Source: Nitratireductor soli
GTDB taxonomy: Bacteria > Pseudomonadota > Alphaproteobacteria > Rhizobiales > Rhizobiaceae
DNA: 64,000 bases
Direction: 5' to 3'
Assembly: GCF_001050155.1 (NCBI RefSeq)
Contig: NZ_LFVY01000017.1
Span: 1-64,000 of the forward strand
Part shown: positions 45,162 through 52,603 of the stretch, piece after piece
Position numbering within the stretch: position 1 is the stretch's first letter
Layout of the letters: every line of letters starts with the position of its first letter
Translations under genes and position numbers: made by a program
The notes under the pieces: model-generated
Database searches by the model: none
The model's input: the letters and a program-made list of their open reading frames with translations, nothing else
Told to the model about the DNA's origin: nothing

Positions 45162-45930
45162 GATCGATCGATGGCACGAGCTCTTCGACGAGCTGTGCAT
45201 ACGCGCCGGCTATTCGGACACGGCGTCGCTGGCCGGAAAATTCTGCGCCATGACCAATGGCGGCGGCCAGAACCAGTACGAGACGGCGTTGAGAAACCTC
45301 AACAACTGGCGTTCGGGCCGGCACATTCCCAGGCAGCGCAGCATGCGCGTGCTGTGTGAGCTGCTTGGCGTGCCGGGGGACCCGGAGCTGCTGGCGCGCT
45401 GGAACCTGCTGTACCAGCGCGCGCGCCAAGTGGAGGAGGAAGCGCCGGAGGAAAGCCCCGCTCCGTCGCCGGCTGAAAATGCCACGGGCGCGGGCAAGCG
45501 AAGCCGTCATCCGGGCAGCCTGTCGACCCTCCAGGCGATGTTTGCCGGCGCCTTCCTCTTCCTGGTCGGCATGGGCGCCGGCGTGCTCGTCGCATCGGAC
45601 TGGCGCCCGTGGGGCGGGCCCGCCGACGACGCGCCGATGATCCGATACGACCCGGAACTCAGGATGACGGTCGGCGAGAGCCGCGTCATTCATGGCGAGC
45701 GCGGCGATTGCGGCAAGCTGCCGCGCGAATGGGACGACCTGCAGAACAGCCTGCCCGCGTCGGCGCTCGGCACCTTCTCCGATGGCGGGCTGGTGCGACG
45801 CAACTCGAAATACTGCAAGGGCGTCACACCGGCCCGCGGCATCCGCTTTACCGCCACCAAGCCGGGGACGGAGCTGATGCATATCACCGGAGACCTCATC
45901 AAGATGACAGTGGTGGAGAAGCCTCAGTAG
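45142..45930 (+). CDS. HTH-like / single-membrane-helix / extracytoplasmic-domain protein, paralogue 2
   Basis: 262 residues, clearly homologous along its length to the preceding protein. Cytosolic helical domain about residues 8-95 (LAGKFC, LRNLNNWRSGRHIPRQRSMR, VLCELLG). An acidic Pro/Glu/Ala linker, then KRSRH, precedes one membrane helix about 131-152. The outside domain about 168-258 has TVGESRVIHGERGDC, LGTFSDGGLVRRNSKYC and RFTATKPGTE. The FSDGG..RRNSK..C block is closest to the lipoprotein encoded at 43781-44116. The ATG 45142 has GGAGAGAGGGAAGG upstream. A tandem duplication is likely. Confidence 0.8.
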   Translation: MDQRFDEIDRWHELFDELCIRAGYSDTASLAGKFCAMTNGGGQNQYETALRNLNNWRSGRHIPRQRSMRVLCELLGVPGDPELLARWNLLYQRARQVEEEAPEESPAPSPAENATGAGKRSRHPGSLSTLQAMFAGAFLFLVGMGAGVLVASDWRPWGGPADDAPMIRYDPELRMTVGESRVIHGERGDCGKLPREWDDLQNSLPASALGTFSDGGLVRRNSKYCKGVTPARGIRFTATKPGTELMHITGDLIKMTVVEKPQ

Positions 45931-45947
45931 TCGCCGAGGCCTCCCAA

Positions 45948-46406
45948 TCAGCCCCACTCGCCGGCAACCTGCCTGACCGAGGCATTGAGCCGGTTCCAGA
46001 CATTGATCAGGGCGATCTGCAGCAGCAGGGCCGAGAGCGCCGGCTCGTCGAAATGGCGCGCGGCCTCCTCCCATTCGCCGTCCGGCACCGGGTCGGCGCG
46101 GTCCGACAGGCGGGTGACGGATTCCGTCAGGGCAAGCGCCGCGCGCTCGGCGTCGGTGAAGTAGGGCGTGTCCCGCCAGGCGGCGACAGCGAAGATGCGG
46201 TCGTCGGATTCATTGGCCTTCTTCAATTCACGGGCATGCATGTGCACGCAGACGCTACAGCCATTGATCTGGCTGGCGCGCAGATGCACCAGCTTGCGCA
46301 GCACATAGGAGACCGTCTCGTTCTTGTCGGTCGCCTGGTCGAGCGCGTGCAGCGCCTTCATGGCGTCGGGAATGATGAAGACGGGATGTTTCATTCGGGC
46401 CTGCAT
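45948..46406 (-). CDS. AhpD/carboxymuconolactone decarboxylase-family protein
   Basis: 152 residues. Helical AhpD fold with the redox motif CSVCVHMH (CxxC plus downstream His) near residue 50, so it probably acts as a peroxidase or thiol oxidoreductase rather than a decarboxylase. It is divergent from an ECF41 sigma factor gene. COE-family (carboxymuconolactone decarboxylase, oxidoreductase or epimerase) genes are the known partners and targets of ECF41 factors. A GGAGATCGAAC ribosome site precedes ATG 46406. Confidence 0.92.
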   Translation of the reverse strand: MQARMKHPVFIIPDAMKALHALDQATDKNETVSYVLRKLVHLRASQINGCSVCVHMHARELKKANESDDRIFAVAAWRDTPYFTDAERAALALTESVTRLSDRADPVPDGEWEEAARHFDEPALSALLLQIALINVWNRLNASVRQVAGEWG

Positions 46407-46485
46407 GTTCGATCTCCGTTAAAGCAGTTCAGGTTAGACACCGGTTGTCCGGCTTTTGCCGACGACGCCGAACCGCGCGTTTTTC

Positions 46486-46512
46486 CGTCACATGGCTCGG
46501 ACTTCGTTCGTC
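46486..46512 (+). promoter_or_regulatory. ECF41-type promoter for the sigma factor gene
   Basis: CGTCACA at 46486-46492, a 16-base spacer, then CGTC at 46509-46512. The ECF41 consensus as I recall it is TGTCACA-N16-CGTC, so this differs at one position. It would give a leader of about 30 bases before ATG 46549 and indicates autoregulation. Confidence 0.75.
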
Positions 46513-46520
46513 ATGGGCAT

Positions 46521-46547
46521 GACGGAACAGCCGAAGGAAATGTGACC
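46521..46547 (-). promoter_or_regulatory. ECF41-type promoter for the AhpD-family gene
   Basis: On the minus strand GGTCACA (46547-46541), a 16-base spacer, then CGTC (46524-46521). It has the same spacing and core as the plus-strand promoter, facing the AhpD-family gene whose start is at 46406. The two divergent promoters lie side by side, and the minus-strand -35 overlaps the sigma gene's ribosome site region. Confidence 0.75.
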
Positions 46548-46548
46548 G

Positions 46549-47424
46549 ATGGACGAGAATAAATTTCTGGCCGAGCAGTTCGAGGCAAAGCGCGGGCACC
46601 TCAGGGGCGTCGCCTACCGCATGCTGGGCTCGCTCAACGAAGCCGAAGACGCGGTGCAGGAAGCCTGGCTGCGGCTGGCACGCAGCGATGAAAGCGAGAT
46701 CGCCAATCTGGGCGGCTGGCTGACGACGGTGGTCGGCCGCATCTGTCTCGACATGCTGCGGGCACGCAAGGCGCGGCGGGAAGACCCGCTCGAACCGGGG
46801 GAGCCCAGATCAGAAACCGGCGATCCGCAGGCCGCCAACCCGGAAGAGGAGATGGCTATGGCCGATTCCGTGGGCCTGGCTCTCCTCGTGGTGCTGGAGA
46901 AACTGGCGCCCGCCGAACGGCTGGCATTCGTCCTGCACGACATGTTTGCCGTGCCGTTCGAGGCGATTGCGCCGATCGTCAACCGCACGCCGGCGGCGGC
47001 GCGGCAATTGGCCAGCCGGGCGCGCCAGCGCGTGCAAGGCAAGCCCGCCCTGCCCGCCGCCGACCGCGCGGCGCAACGCAGCGTGGTGGATGCCTTTCTT
47101 GCCGCTGCCCGCAATGGCGACTTCAACGCCTTGCTGTCGGTGCTCGACCCGGAGGTGATGTTCCGCGCCGACGGCGCTGCGGCCCAGCTCGGCTCGTTGG
47201 CGGAGATCCGCGGCGCCGAAGCGGTGGCGAACTCCTTCAAGGGTCGCGCTCAAGGCGCACGGCCGGTGCTGGTCGACGGCGCGCTGGGTCTGCTGGTCGC
47301 GCCGGGCGGTCGCCTGCGCATCGTGCTCAACCTGACGATCCGCGACGGCCGGATCGCTGCCATCAACGCCATCGCCGAGCCGGCGCATCTGGAGGCACTG
47401 GAACTGGCTGTTCTCGACGATTAG
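46549..47424 (+). CDS. ECF41-family RNA polymerase sigma factor with SnoaL-like C-terminal extension
   Basis: 291 residues. Sigma region 2 lies near residues 10-75 (AYRMLGSLNEAEDAVQEAWL). Region 4 is near 115-165 (FAVPFEAIAPIVNRTPAAAR). The fused SnoaL/NTF2-like domain is about 175-285. The C-terminal domain regulates ECF41 factors in place of a separate anti-sigma factor. Partner gene and both promoters are adjacent. The stop codon TAG is the start of a B repeat. Confidence 0.93.
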   Translation: MDENKFLAEQFEAKRGHLRGVAYRMLGSLNEAEDAVQEAWLRLARSDESEIANLGGWLTTVVGRICLDMLRARKARREDPLEPGEPRSETGDPQAANPEEEMAMADSVGLALLVVLEKLAPAERLAFVLHDMFAVPFEAIAPIVNRTPAAARQLASRARQRVQGKPALPAADRAAQRSVVDAFLAAARNGDFNALLSVLDPEVMFRADGAAAQLGSLAEIRGAEAVANSFKGRAQGARPVLVDGALGLLVAPGGRLRIVLNLTIRDGRIAAINAIAEPAHLEALELAVLDD

Positions 47425-47459
47425 AGCGCCGCGCGCCCAACCGGACGCATAAAGAGCGC
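47422..47459 (+). repeat. Diverged B element supplying the ECF41 gene stop codon
   Basis: TAGAGCGCCGCGCGCCC with GGACGCAT and GAGCGCT. The leading TAG ends the sigma gene, as also seen for the DMT transporter at 43627. The hairpin is partly eroded. Confidence 0.65.
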
Positions 47460-47544
47460 TGCAAGTTGCTGAATCTGCGCATCGTGCTTTCCGAAGATCG
47501 ATTCCGGTTTTCGGAACGATGCCGGCGAGCGTCGGTCTTGCGTG

Positions 47545-47859
47545 TCAGGAAGCCAGGGGCACCAGCGCATGCGCCACGAGCTGGGCGAACGAAAGCGCCA
47601 GCAGGCCAAGCCCACGGCGAAACCAGCGCCGCTCGCTTTCGATTTCGGCGAGCGCACGATCAAGCAGCGGCTTGGCCTGCGCGTCGAAAGCCTTGGGGTC
47701 GGTGACCGTCACCTGCAGGCGCTGCAGGCGCACCAGCGTGCGACGCGAATCGGTCGAGGACAGGGTCGGTATTGCCAGCGCCACCGAACCGCCGAGGCCA
47801 AGCACACCGGAAATGGCCGGTGCGTACTGGCCGACGAGCAATTCTCCGAGAAGCGACAT
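47545..47859 (-). CDS. Small two-helix membrane protein of unknown function
   Basis: 104 residues. An N-terminal helix (APAISGVLGLGGSVALAIP) and a C-terminal helix (GLGLLALSFAQLVAHALVPL) flank a charged helical middle. No domain is recognised. It starts 12 bases after the XRE gene and is third in the compact three-gene unit 47545-48595. Confidence 0.65.
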   Translation of the reverse strand: MSLLGELLVGQYAPAISGVLGLGGSVALAIPTLSSTDSRRTLVRLQRLQVTVTDPKAFDAQAKPLLDRALAEIESERRWFRRGLGLLALSFAQLVAHALVPLAS

Positions 47860-47871
47860 CGGCGCGCTCCT

Positions 47872-48222
47872 TCAAGAGGCCGATTTGTACGGCGCGGCGA
47901 ACGCCTCCCGCGCCGGCTCGGCAGGCGTGACGCCCTCTTCGAGCGGCATGGCGGACAGCTCGATGGTCCGATTGCAGGCAGCGGCAAAGACGAAGGCGAA
48001 ATCGACCGATGGCGTATGATCGATCAGCCCGCTTTCAACCTGCGAGATACGCGCCTGGCTGACGCCGATGCGTCCGGCAACGTCAGCCTGCGTCAGCCCG
48101 GCTTCCTTGCGCATCCCGGCGAGAAGGCTGGATATCTTTCGCGCTGCCTTGGCGCGCGCGCGCGCCAGACGAAGCGCGGGATCGCGCTCGATCAGCTCCA
48201 GTTCCTGGTCAAATCCCATCAT
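47872..48222 (-). CDS. XRE-family regulator, putative antitoxin
   Basis: 116 residues from ATG 48222. A charged N-terminal helix is followed by a Cro/CI helix-turn-helix (LTQADVAGRIGVSQARISQV, then ESG) near residues 48-70 and a C-terminal tail rich in Ala/Pro/Glu. It overlaps the upstream gene by 14 bases. The order unknown-then-XRE resembles HigBA-type toxin-antitoxin units. Confidence 0.82.
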   Translation of the reverse strand: MMGFDQELELIERDPALRLARARAKAARKISSLLAGMRKEAGLTQADVAGRIGVSQARISQVESGLIDHTPSVDFAFVFAAACNRTIELSAMPLEEGVTPAEPAREAFAAPYKSAS

Positions 48223-48595
48223 CCCACCTTTCCGCTTGCCCGCGCCGCACCCGGTCGCGGGCTTTGTCGAGGAAGGCATCGCGGTCCTGCAATGTCCATA
48301 TCCTGCTGTCGAAGGTTTCCGACAGGGCGAGCGACACATCGTGGGTTTGCGCCCGTCCATCGCCGGGCACGGTCGCCGCCATGCGGAACTTCACATCGCG
48401 GAACAGAAACACGCCTCCCGCTGTCGCATGCCAGGCGCCGCCAGGCAAAAAACCCGCGTCCCTGATCCGCAACAGCTCGAAGAAGCCGTTGACGATGCCA
48501 GCGCTCTTGTCAGGGTCGCCCGTGTAGGCAGCGCGCAGGGCCGACAGTTCCTGGCCAGCATCGAAATCATCTCCGCGATAGACCCAGACAGCCAT
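48209..48595 (-). CDS. Unrecognised protein, candidate toxin upstream of an XRE gene
   Basis: 128 residues from ATG 48595. Soluble, mixed alpha/beta, with MAVWVYRGDDFDAGQELSAL at the start, GVFLFRDVKFRMAATV in the middle and a basic C-terminal helix (DKARDRVRRGQAERW). No signature of RelE, HigB or HipA is certain. The operon layout with the XRE gene (14-base overlap) and an AT-rich palindromic promoter region suggest a toxin-antitoxin or similar two-part system. Function is inferred from context only. Confidence 0.65.
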   Translation of the reverse strand: MAVWVYRGDDFDAGQELSALRAAYTGDPDKSAGIVNGFFELLRIRDAGFLPGGAWHATAGGVFLFRDVKFRMAATVPGDGRAQTHDVSLALSETFDSRIWTLQDRDAFLDKARDRVRRGQAERWDDGI

Positions 48596-48605
48596 ACCGG
48601 CCCCC

Positions 48606-48634
48606 AATATAATCTATACCTTATAAAACGTCCA
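48606..48634 (-). promoter_or_regulatory. AT-rich promoter/operator of the XRE unit
   Basis: On the minus strand TGGACG, 17 bases, TATATT, with an imperfect palindrome TATAAGGTATAGATTATA overlapping the -10 region. This is strikingly AT-rich for this genome. The leader to ATG 48595 would be very short. A probable binding site for the XRE protein. Confidence 0.5.
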
Positions 48635-48692
48635 GCCCTCGACTTCCGATAAAATCATAGCGTGTGTTTTCCTGGCTTACAAACCAGGGCTA

Positions 48693-49586
48693 TCAGGGAA
48701 CGATCAGCGTGCCGGCGCCATGCTCTGTGAAAAGCTCGAGCAGCACCGAATGCGGCGTCTTGCCGTTGAGGATGACGACGCCCTCGACGCCGCGCTCGAT
48801 GGCCTGGATGCAGGTCTCGACCTTGGGGATCATGCCGCCGGAGATGGTGCCGTCCTTGATCAGCGCGCGCGCCTCGGAGACCGTCAGTTCGTCGATCAGC
48901 TTCTTGTTGGCATCGAGCACGCCTGGAACGTCGGTCAGGAACAGCAGGCGCGTCGCCCGCAGCGCGCCGGCGATGGCACCGGCGAAGGTGTCGGCGTTGA
49001 TGTTGTAGGTGTGGCCGTCGCGGCCGGGCGCCACCGGGGCGATGACCGGGATCATCTCCGAATGCGCCAGGAGGTCGAGCAGCGTTCGGTCCACCTCGAC
49101 CGGCTCGCCGACGAAGCCCAGATCGAGCACGCGCTCGATGTTGCTGTCGGGGTCCATCACCGTCTTGTGCGCCTTTTCGGCGAACACCATGTTGCCGTCC
49201 TTGCCGCACAGGCCGATGGCCCATTCGCCCTCGGCGTTGATCAGGGCGACGATTTCCTTGTTGATCGAGCCTGCCAGCACCATCTCGACGATCTCGACGG
49301 TGCTCTGGTCGGTGACGCGCAGCCCGCCTTCGAATTTCGATTCGATGCCCATCTTCTTCAGCATGGCGGCGATCTGCGGCCCGCCGCCATGAACGACGAT
49401 GGGGCTGACGCCGGACTGCTTCAACAGGGCGATGTCGCGGGCGAACGCCTGACCCAGCTCCGGGTCTCCCATGGCGTGGCCGCCATATTTGACGACGATC
49501 GTCTTGTTCTCGTAGCGCTGCATGTAGGGCAGCGCCGCCGAGAGAAAGCGCGCCTGGGCTTCCGCTGTTTCCGCAGTACTCGTCAT
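48693..49586 (-). CDS. argB: Acetylglutamate kinase
   Basis: 297-residue amino acid kinase, second step of arginine synthesis. It has [12 protein letters not shown] near residue 26, the substrate loop [10 protein letters not shown] near residue 63, [20 protein letters not shown] near 182, and [10 protein letters not shown] near 229. The ATG 49586 has GGGGAAG upstream. In related genomes it directly follows engB; here an ECF module and msrB intervene. Confidence 0.96.
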   Translation of the reverse strand: MTSTAETAEAQARFLSAALPYMQRYENKTIVVKYGGHAMGDPELGQAFARDIALLKQSGVSPIVVHGGGPQIAAMLKKMGIESKFEGGLRVTDQSTVEIVEMVLAGSINKEIVALINAEGEWAIGLCGKDGNMVFAEKAHKTVMDPDSNIERVLDLGFVGEPVEVDRTLLDLLAHSEMIPVIAPVAPGRDGHTYNINADTFAGAIAGALRATRLLFLTDVPGVLDANKKLIDELTVSEARALIKDGTISGGMIPKVETCIQAIERGVEGVVILNGKTPHSVLLELFTEHGAGTLIVP

Positions 49587-49844
49587 CGCGATCTTCCCCA
49601 GAGACAAAACCGCGGTTTCATAGAGCATTTTTCCGCCGAGCGAAATGACCTGACTGCGGCGCGAGCCGGAAAAACGCCGCCGGCGGACGAAAAGCCGGCA
49701 GCAGACAGCCGGAATGGTAGCCCGAGGCAAAAAATGCAGCCATCCGGTTGCCGGAGCATCGCGGCGCGCTATGTCTGCTGCGAAACCGAAACCCACGCCT
49801 CGACGGCGATCACCGCCTTCTTCCCAACCACGAGTGTCCACACC

Positions 49845-50384
49845 ATGACGCCGGATGAGATAACAAGGCTGATCTTCCGCACCGCGCTCAAGGAGCGCGC
49901 GGCGTTCGATCTGCTTTACCGGCACACCAGCGCGAAACTCTTCGGCGTCTGCCTGCGTATCTTGCAGGACCGGACGGAGGCCGAAGAGGCGTTGCAGGAA
50001 GTCTACGTCAAGCTGTGGACCAAGGCGGATCGTTTCGCCGCTTCCGAGCTCAGCCCCATTTCCTGGCTCGTCGCGGTGGCGCGCAACCACGCCATCGACC
50101 GGCTGCGGGCGCGGAAAAAGCCTGCTAAAGAATTGGACGAGGCCTATGACGTCGCCGATCCGGCGCCCGATCCGGAGACGCTGGCCGTCGCGGGCGGCGA
50201 ACGCCGGCGGATCGACGCGTGCCTGGACGAGTTGGACGCCGATCGTGCAATGGCGGTGCGCGGGGCTTATCTTAATGGCGACAGCTATGCCGATCTTGCG
50301 GCGCGTTTCAACGTGCCGCTCAACACAATGCGAACCTGGCTGCGCCGCAGCCTGCTCAGCCTCAGGGAATGCCTGGAACGATGA
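49845..50384 (+). CDS. ECF RNA polymerase sigma factor (SigK-like)
   Basis: 179 residues. Region 2 (about 20-85) contains [19 protein letters not shown] and [14 protein letters not shown]. Region 4 (about 120-175) contains [20 protein letters not shown]. It is followed with an ATGA overlap by an RskA-like anti-sigma gene and then a fasciclin gene. The SigK-RskA pair of mycobacteria also controls fasciclin-domain antigens, which supports the assignment. Confidence 0.92.
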   Translation: MTPDEITRLIFRTALKERAAFDLLYRHTSAKLFGVCLRILQDRTEAEEALQEVYVKLWTKADRFAASELSPISWLVAVARNHAIDRLRARKKPAKELDEAYDVADPAPDPETLAVAGGERRRIDACLDELDADRAMAVRGAYLNGDSYADLAARFNVPLNTMRTWLRRSLLSLRECLER

Positions 50385-51097
50385 CGACGGCGGAACACAA
50401 CGGACCGGAAAGGCGCGACGACGACATGGTCGCCGCCGAGTATGTTCTCGGCGTGCTGCCGGCCGATGAGCGGGCCGCGGCCGCCCGGCGCATCGCGACG
50501 GAACCGGATTTCGCCCGTCTGGTCGATGCGTGGGAAGCCCAGTTCGCGCCGATGGCGGACGCGTTCGAGCCGGCCGAGCCGCCCGCGTCCGTGAAGCAGG
50601 CGCTCGACGCCCGCCTGTTTGCCGCGCCGGCCAAGCCGGCGGATCGTCCCGGCCTGTGGTCGAGCCTGGCCTTGTGGCGCGGTCTGACGGTGGCCGCTCT
50701 TCTGGCGTTGGCAGCCTATGTCGGGCTGACCTATACGAGCCTGCAGCAACCGGGCGACGCGCAGCGCTTCGTCGCGTCGCTGGCGCATGACGACACCGAT
50801 GTGCGCTACCTCGTCATCTATGACGGAACCAGGCGAGACGTCGCGCTGTCGCATGTGGCCGGCGAGCGGCCCGCGGGGCGCGATTTCGAGCTGTGGGCCA
50901 TCGAGGGCGATGCGCCGCCCGTTTCGCTGGGCGTCATCCCGGCAGGTTCCAGCGTTCACCTGGCGCTTGACGAAAACCTCGGCAAGGCGATCGACCGGGG
51001 CGCCGTGTTCGCCATCACCACCGAGCCGCTCGGCGGGTCGCCATCGGGCGCCCCGACAGGTCCCGTGGTGGCGGCCGGCGACCTCAGGGAGATCTGA
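50381..51097 (+). CDS. Anti-sigma factor, RskA/anti-sigma-K family
   Basis: 238 residues from ATG 50381 (overlapping the sigma stop). A cytosolic anti-sigma N-terminus ([20 protein letters not shown]) is followed by one membrane helix at about 103-120 ([20 protein letters not shown]). The periplasmic RskA-type domain contains [20 protein letters not shown] and [12 protein letters not shown]. It is expected to hold the sigma factor at the membrane until an envelope signal leads to its proteolysis. Confidence 0.92.
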   Translation: MTTAEHNGPERRDDDMVAAEYVLGVLPADERAAAARRIATEPDFARLVDAWEAQFAPMADAFEPAEPPASVKQALDARLFAAPAKPADRPGLWSSLALWRGLTVAALLALAAYVGLTYTSLQQPGDAQRFVASLAHDDTDVRYLVIYDGTRRDVALSHVAGERPAGRDFELWAIEGDAPPVSLGVIPAGSSVHLALDENLGKAIDRGAVFAITTEPLGGSPSGAPTGPVVAAGDLREI

Positions 51098-51224
51098 TCG
51101 CGACGGCGCAGCGGAATTTTTTCTGCGTTTTTCTGAAACTCCTTCGAACCCTGCCTCGTAACTCCTCGCGTTGCCAATCGGCCGGCCATCAAGGCGGCCT
51201 TGAAACGAACCCAGGAGTTTAAAC

Positions 51225-51779
51225 ATGCGCAAGATCACTCTCTCGCTTCTCGCCGGCTCGATCGCCCTGGCCTTCACCGGTTCGGCGCTGGCCGAAAACC
51301 CGATGGTCGGCGGCGCCGCCATGTATGCCGACAAGAACATCGTCGAAAACGCCGTCAATTCGAAGGACCACACGACGCTGGTCGCCGCCGTCAAGGCAGC
51401 GGGCCTGGTCGAGACACTGTCGGGCGAAGGCCCGTTCACGGTCTTCGCGCCGGTCAACGCCGCCTTCGAGAAGCTGCCGGCCGGCACGGTCGAGACGCTG
51501 CTCAAGCCCGAGAACAAGGACACGCTGACCAAAGTGCTGACCTGCCACGTCGTGGCGGTGGACGCGATGTCGGACGCCATCGGCAAGATGATCTCCGATG
51601 ATGGCGGCAATCACCCGGTCAAGACCGTCGGCGGCTGCATGCTGCAGGCCAAGATGGACGGCGAGAAGATCACGCTGACCGACGAGAACGGCAATGTGGC
51701 GACCGTCACCATCGCCGATGTCGACCAGTCGAACGGCGTCATCCACGTGATCGACACGGTGCTACTGCCGAAATCCTGA
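51225..51779 (+). CDS. Secreted fasciclin-domain protein
   Basis: 184 residues with a signal peptide ending ALA (about residue 23) and one FAS1 domain (about 35-182). The H1 motif is FTVFAPVNAAFEKLP, and the H2 motif is GVIHVIDTVLLP at the end. Two cysteines (near residues 107 and 139) could pair. Position after the sigma/anti-sigma genes makes it a likely target of that sigma factor. Confidence 0.93.
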   Translation: MRKITLSLLAGSIALAFTGSALAENPMVGGAAMYADKNIVENAVNSKDHTTLVAAVKAAGLVETLSGEGPFTVFAPVNAAFEKLPAGTVETLLKPENKDTLTKVLTCHVVAVDAMSDAIGKMISDDGGNHPVKTVGGCMLQAKMDGEKITLTDENGNVATVTIADVDQSNGVIHVIDTVLLPKS

Positions 51780-51962
51780 TCGGCTCCAGCCGGGTTTTGG
51801 GGCCTTGGGGGCCTCGGGGGTGGCGCGCTTCGCCGTCCCCGAGCTCGGCTCCCGGCCGCCTCACGGCTCATTGACTTGGCGGTGATGGCCAGCATGGCCT
51901 AGTTTGGGCGCTGCCAGACAATGCAATAGGCAAACAGCGCGCCTCGACAGGCAAGGAGCAAG

Positions 51963-52475
51963 ATGATGAACCGCCGCAATTTTCTCTACGGTACCGCCGG
52001 CGCTTTCGCAGCACTGACAGGCGGCGCCTTTCTCGCTGGCAACCGGCCGGGCGGCAGGGCCATGGCCGAGACGTTCGAGATCACCAAGACCGAAGACGAA
52101 TGGCGCGCGATCCTGAGCAGGCAGCAATTTGCCGTTTTGCGCGAGGAAGCGACCGAACGTGCCTTCACCAGCCCGCTCAACGAGGAAAAGCGCGCCGGCC
52201 TGTTCCATTGCGCCGGCTGCGACCTGCCCGTCTATTCTTCAGATGCGAAGTTCGATTCCGGCACCGGCTGGCCAAGCTTTTGGCAATCGCTTTCCAATGC
52301 CGTCGGCACGAAGGAAGACAACACCCTCTTCATGACTCGCACCGAGTGCCATTGCCGCCGTTGCGGCGGGCATCTGGGCCATATTTTCGACGACGGCCCG
52401 AAGCCGACCGGCAAGCGCCACTGCATCAACGGCGTGGCGATGACCTTCAAGCCGGGCGCCACGCAGGCGAGTTGA
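51963..52475 (+). CDS. msrB: Exported peptide-methionine (R)-S-oxide reductase MsrB
   Basis: 170 residues. A Tat-type leader (NRRNFLYGTAGAFAALTGG) means this MsrB is probably exported folded to the periplasm. The zinc sites CAGC and CRRC, SGTGWPSF, and the catalytic RHCINGVAMTF are all present. It repairs oxidised methionine. It follows the sigma/anti-sigma/fasciclin genes by 183 bases and may belong to the same stress response. Confidence 0.94.
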   Translation: MMNRRNFLYGTAGAFAALTGGAFLAGNRPGGRAMAETFEITKTEDEWRAILSRQQFAVLREEATERAFTSPLNEEKRAGLFHCAGCDLPVYSSDAKFDSGTGWPSFWQSLSNAVGTKEDNTLFMTRTECHCRRCGGHLGHIFDDGPKPTGKRHCINGVAMTFKPGATQAS

Positions 52476-52486
52476 TCAGCACTCGA

Positions 52487-52586
52487 CCAGTTCAGCGTTT
52501 CACAGAATCGCTGAACCGGTCTATCTCCTTGTTTTTCCGCATTTATGCGGACGTCAGGTGATTCCACCCGACTGCAAAAATGCTAT
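52487..52586 (+). repeat. A element with a substitute hairpin
   Basis: An A element at 52526-52586 (CCGCATTTATGCGG, then CAGGTGATTCCACCCGAC and GCAAAAATGCT). It is preceded by a hairpin with GTTCAGCG/CGCTGAAC arms in place of the usual B element. It lies between the convergent msrB and engB genes. Confidence 0.8.
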
Positions 52587-52603
52587 CGTCCCGCAAGGAG
52601 CGA

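Noticed and set aside
48671-48688. CCTGG/CCAGG hairpin downstream of argB as a terminator
   Set aside because: A short stem without a T-run on the argB strand.
51134-51160. Possible ECF promoter (TGAAACT ... CGTA) before the fasciclin gene
   Set aside because: No matching pair with the same spacing was found upstream of the sigma gene itself, so the assignment is too weak to list.
8238-52586. A and B elements as insertion sequences
   Set aside because: They are under 110 bases with no transposase and no target duplication that I could see; they fit non-autonomous repeats better.
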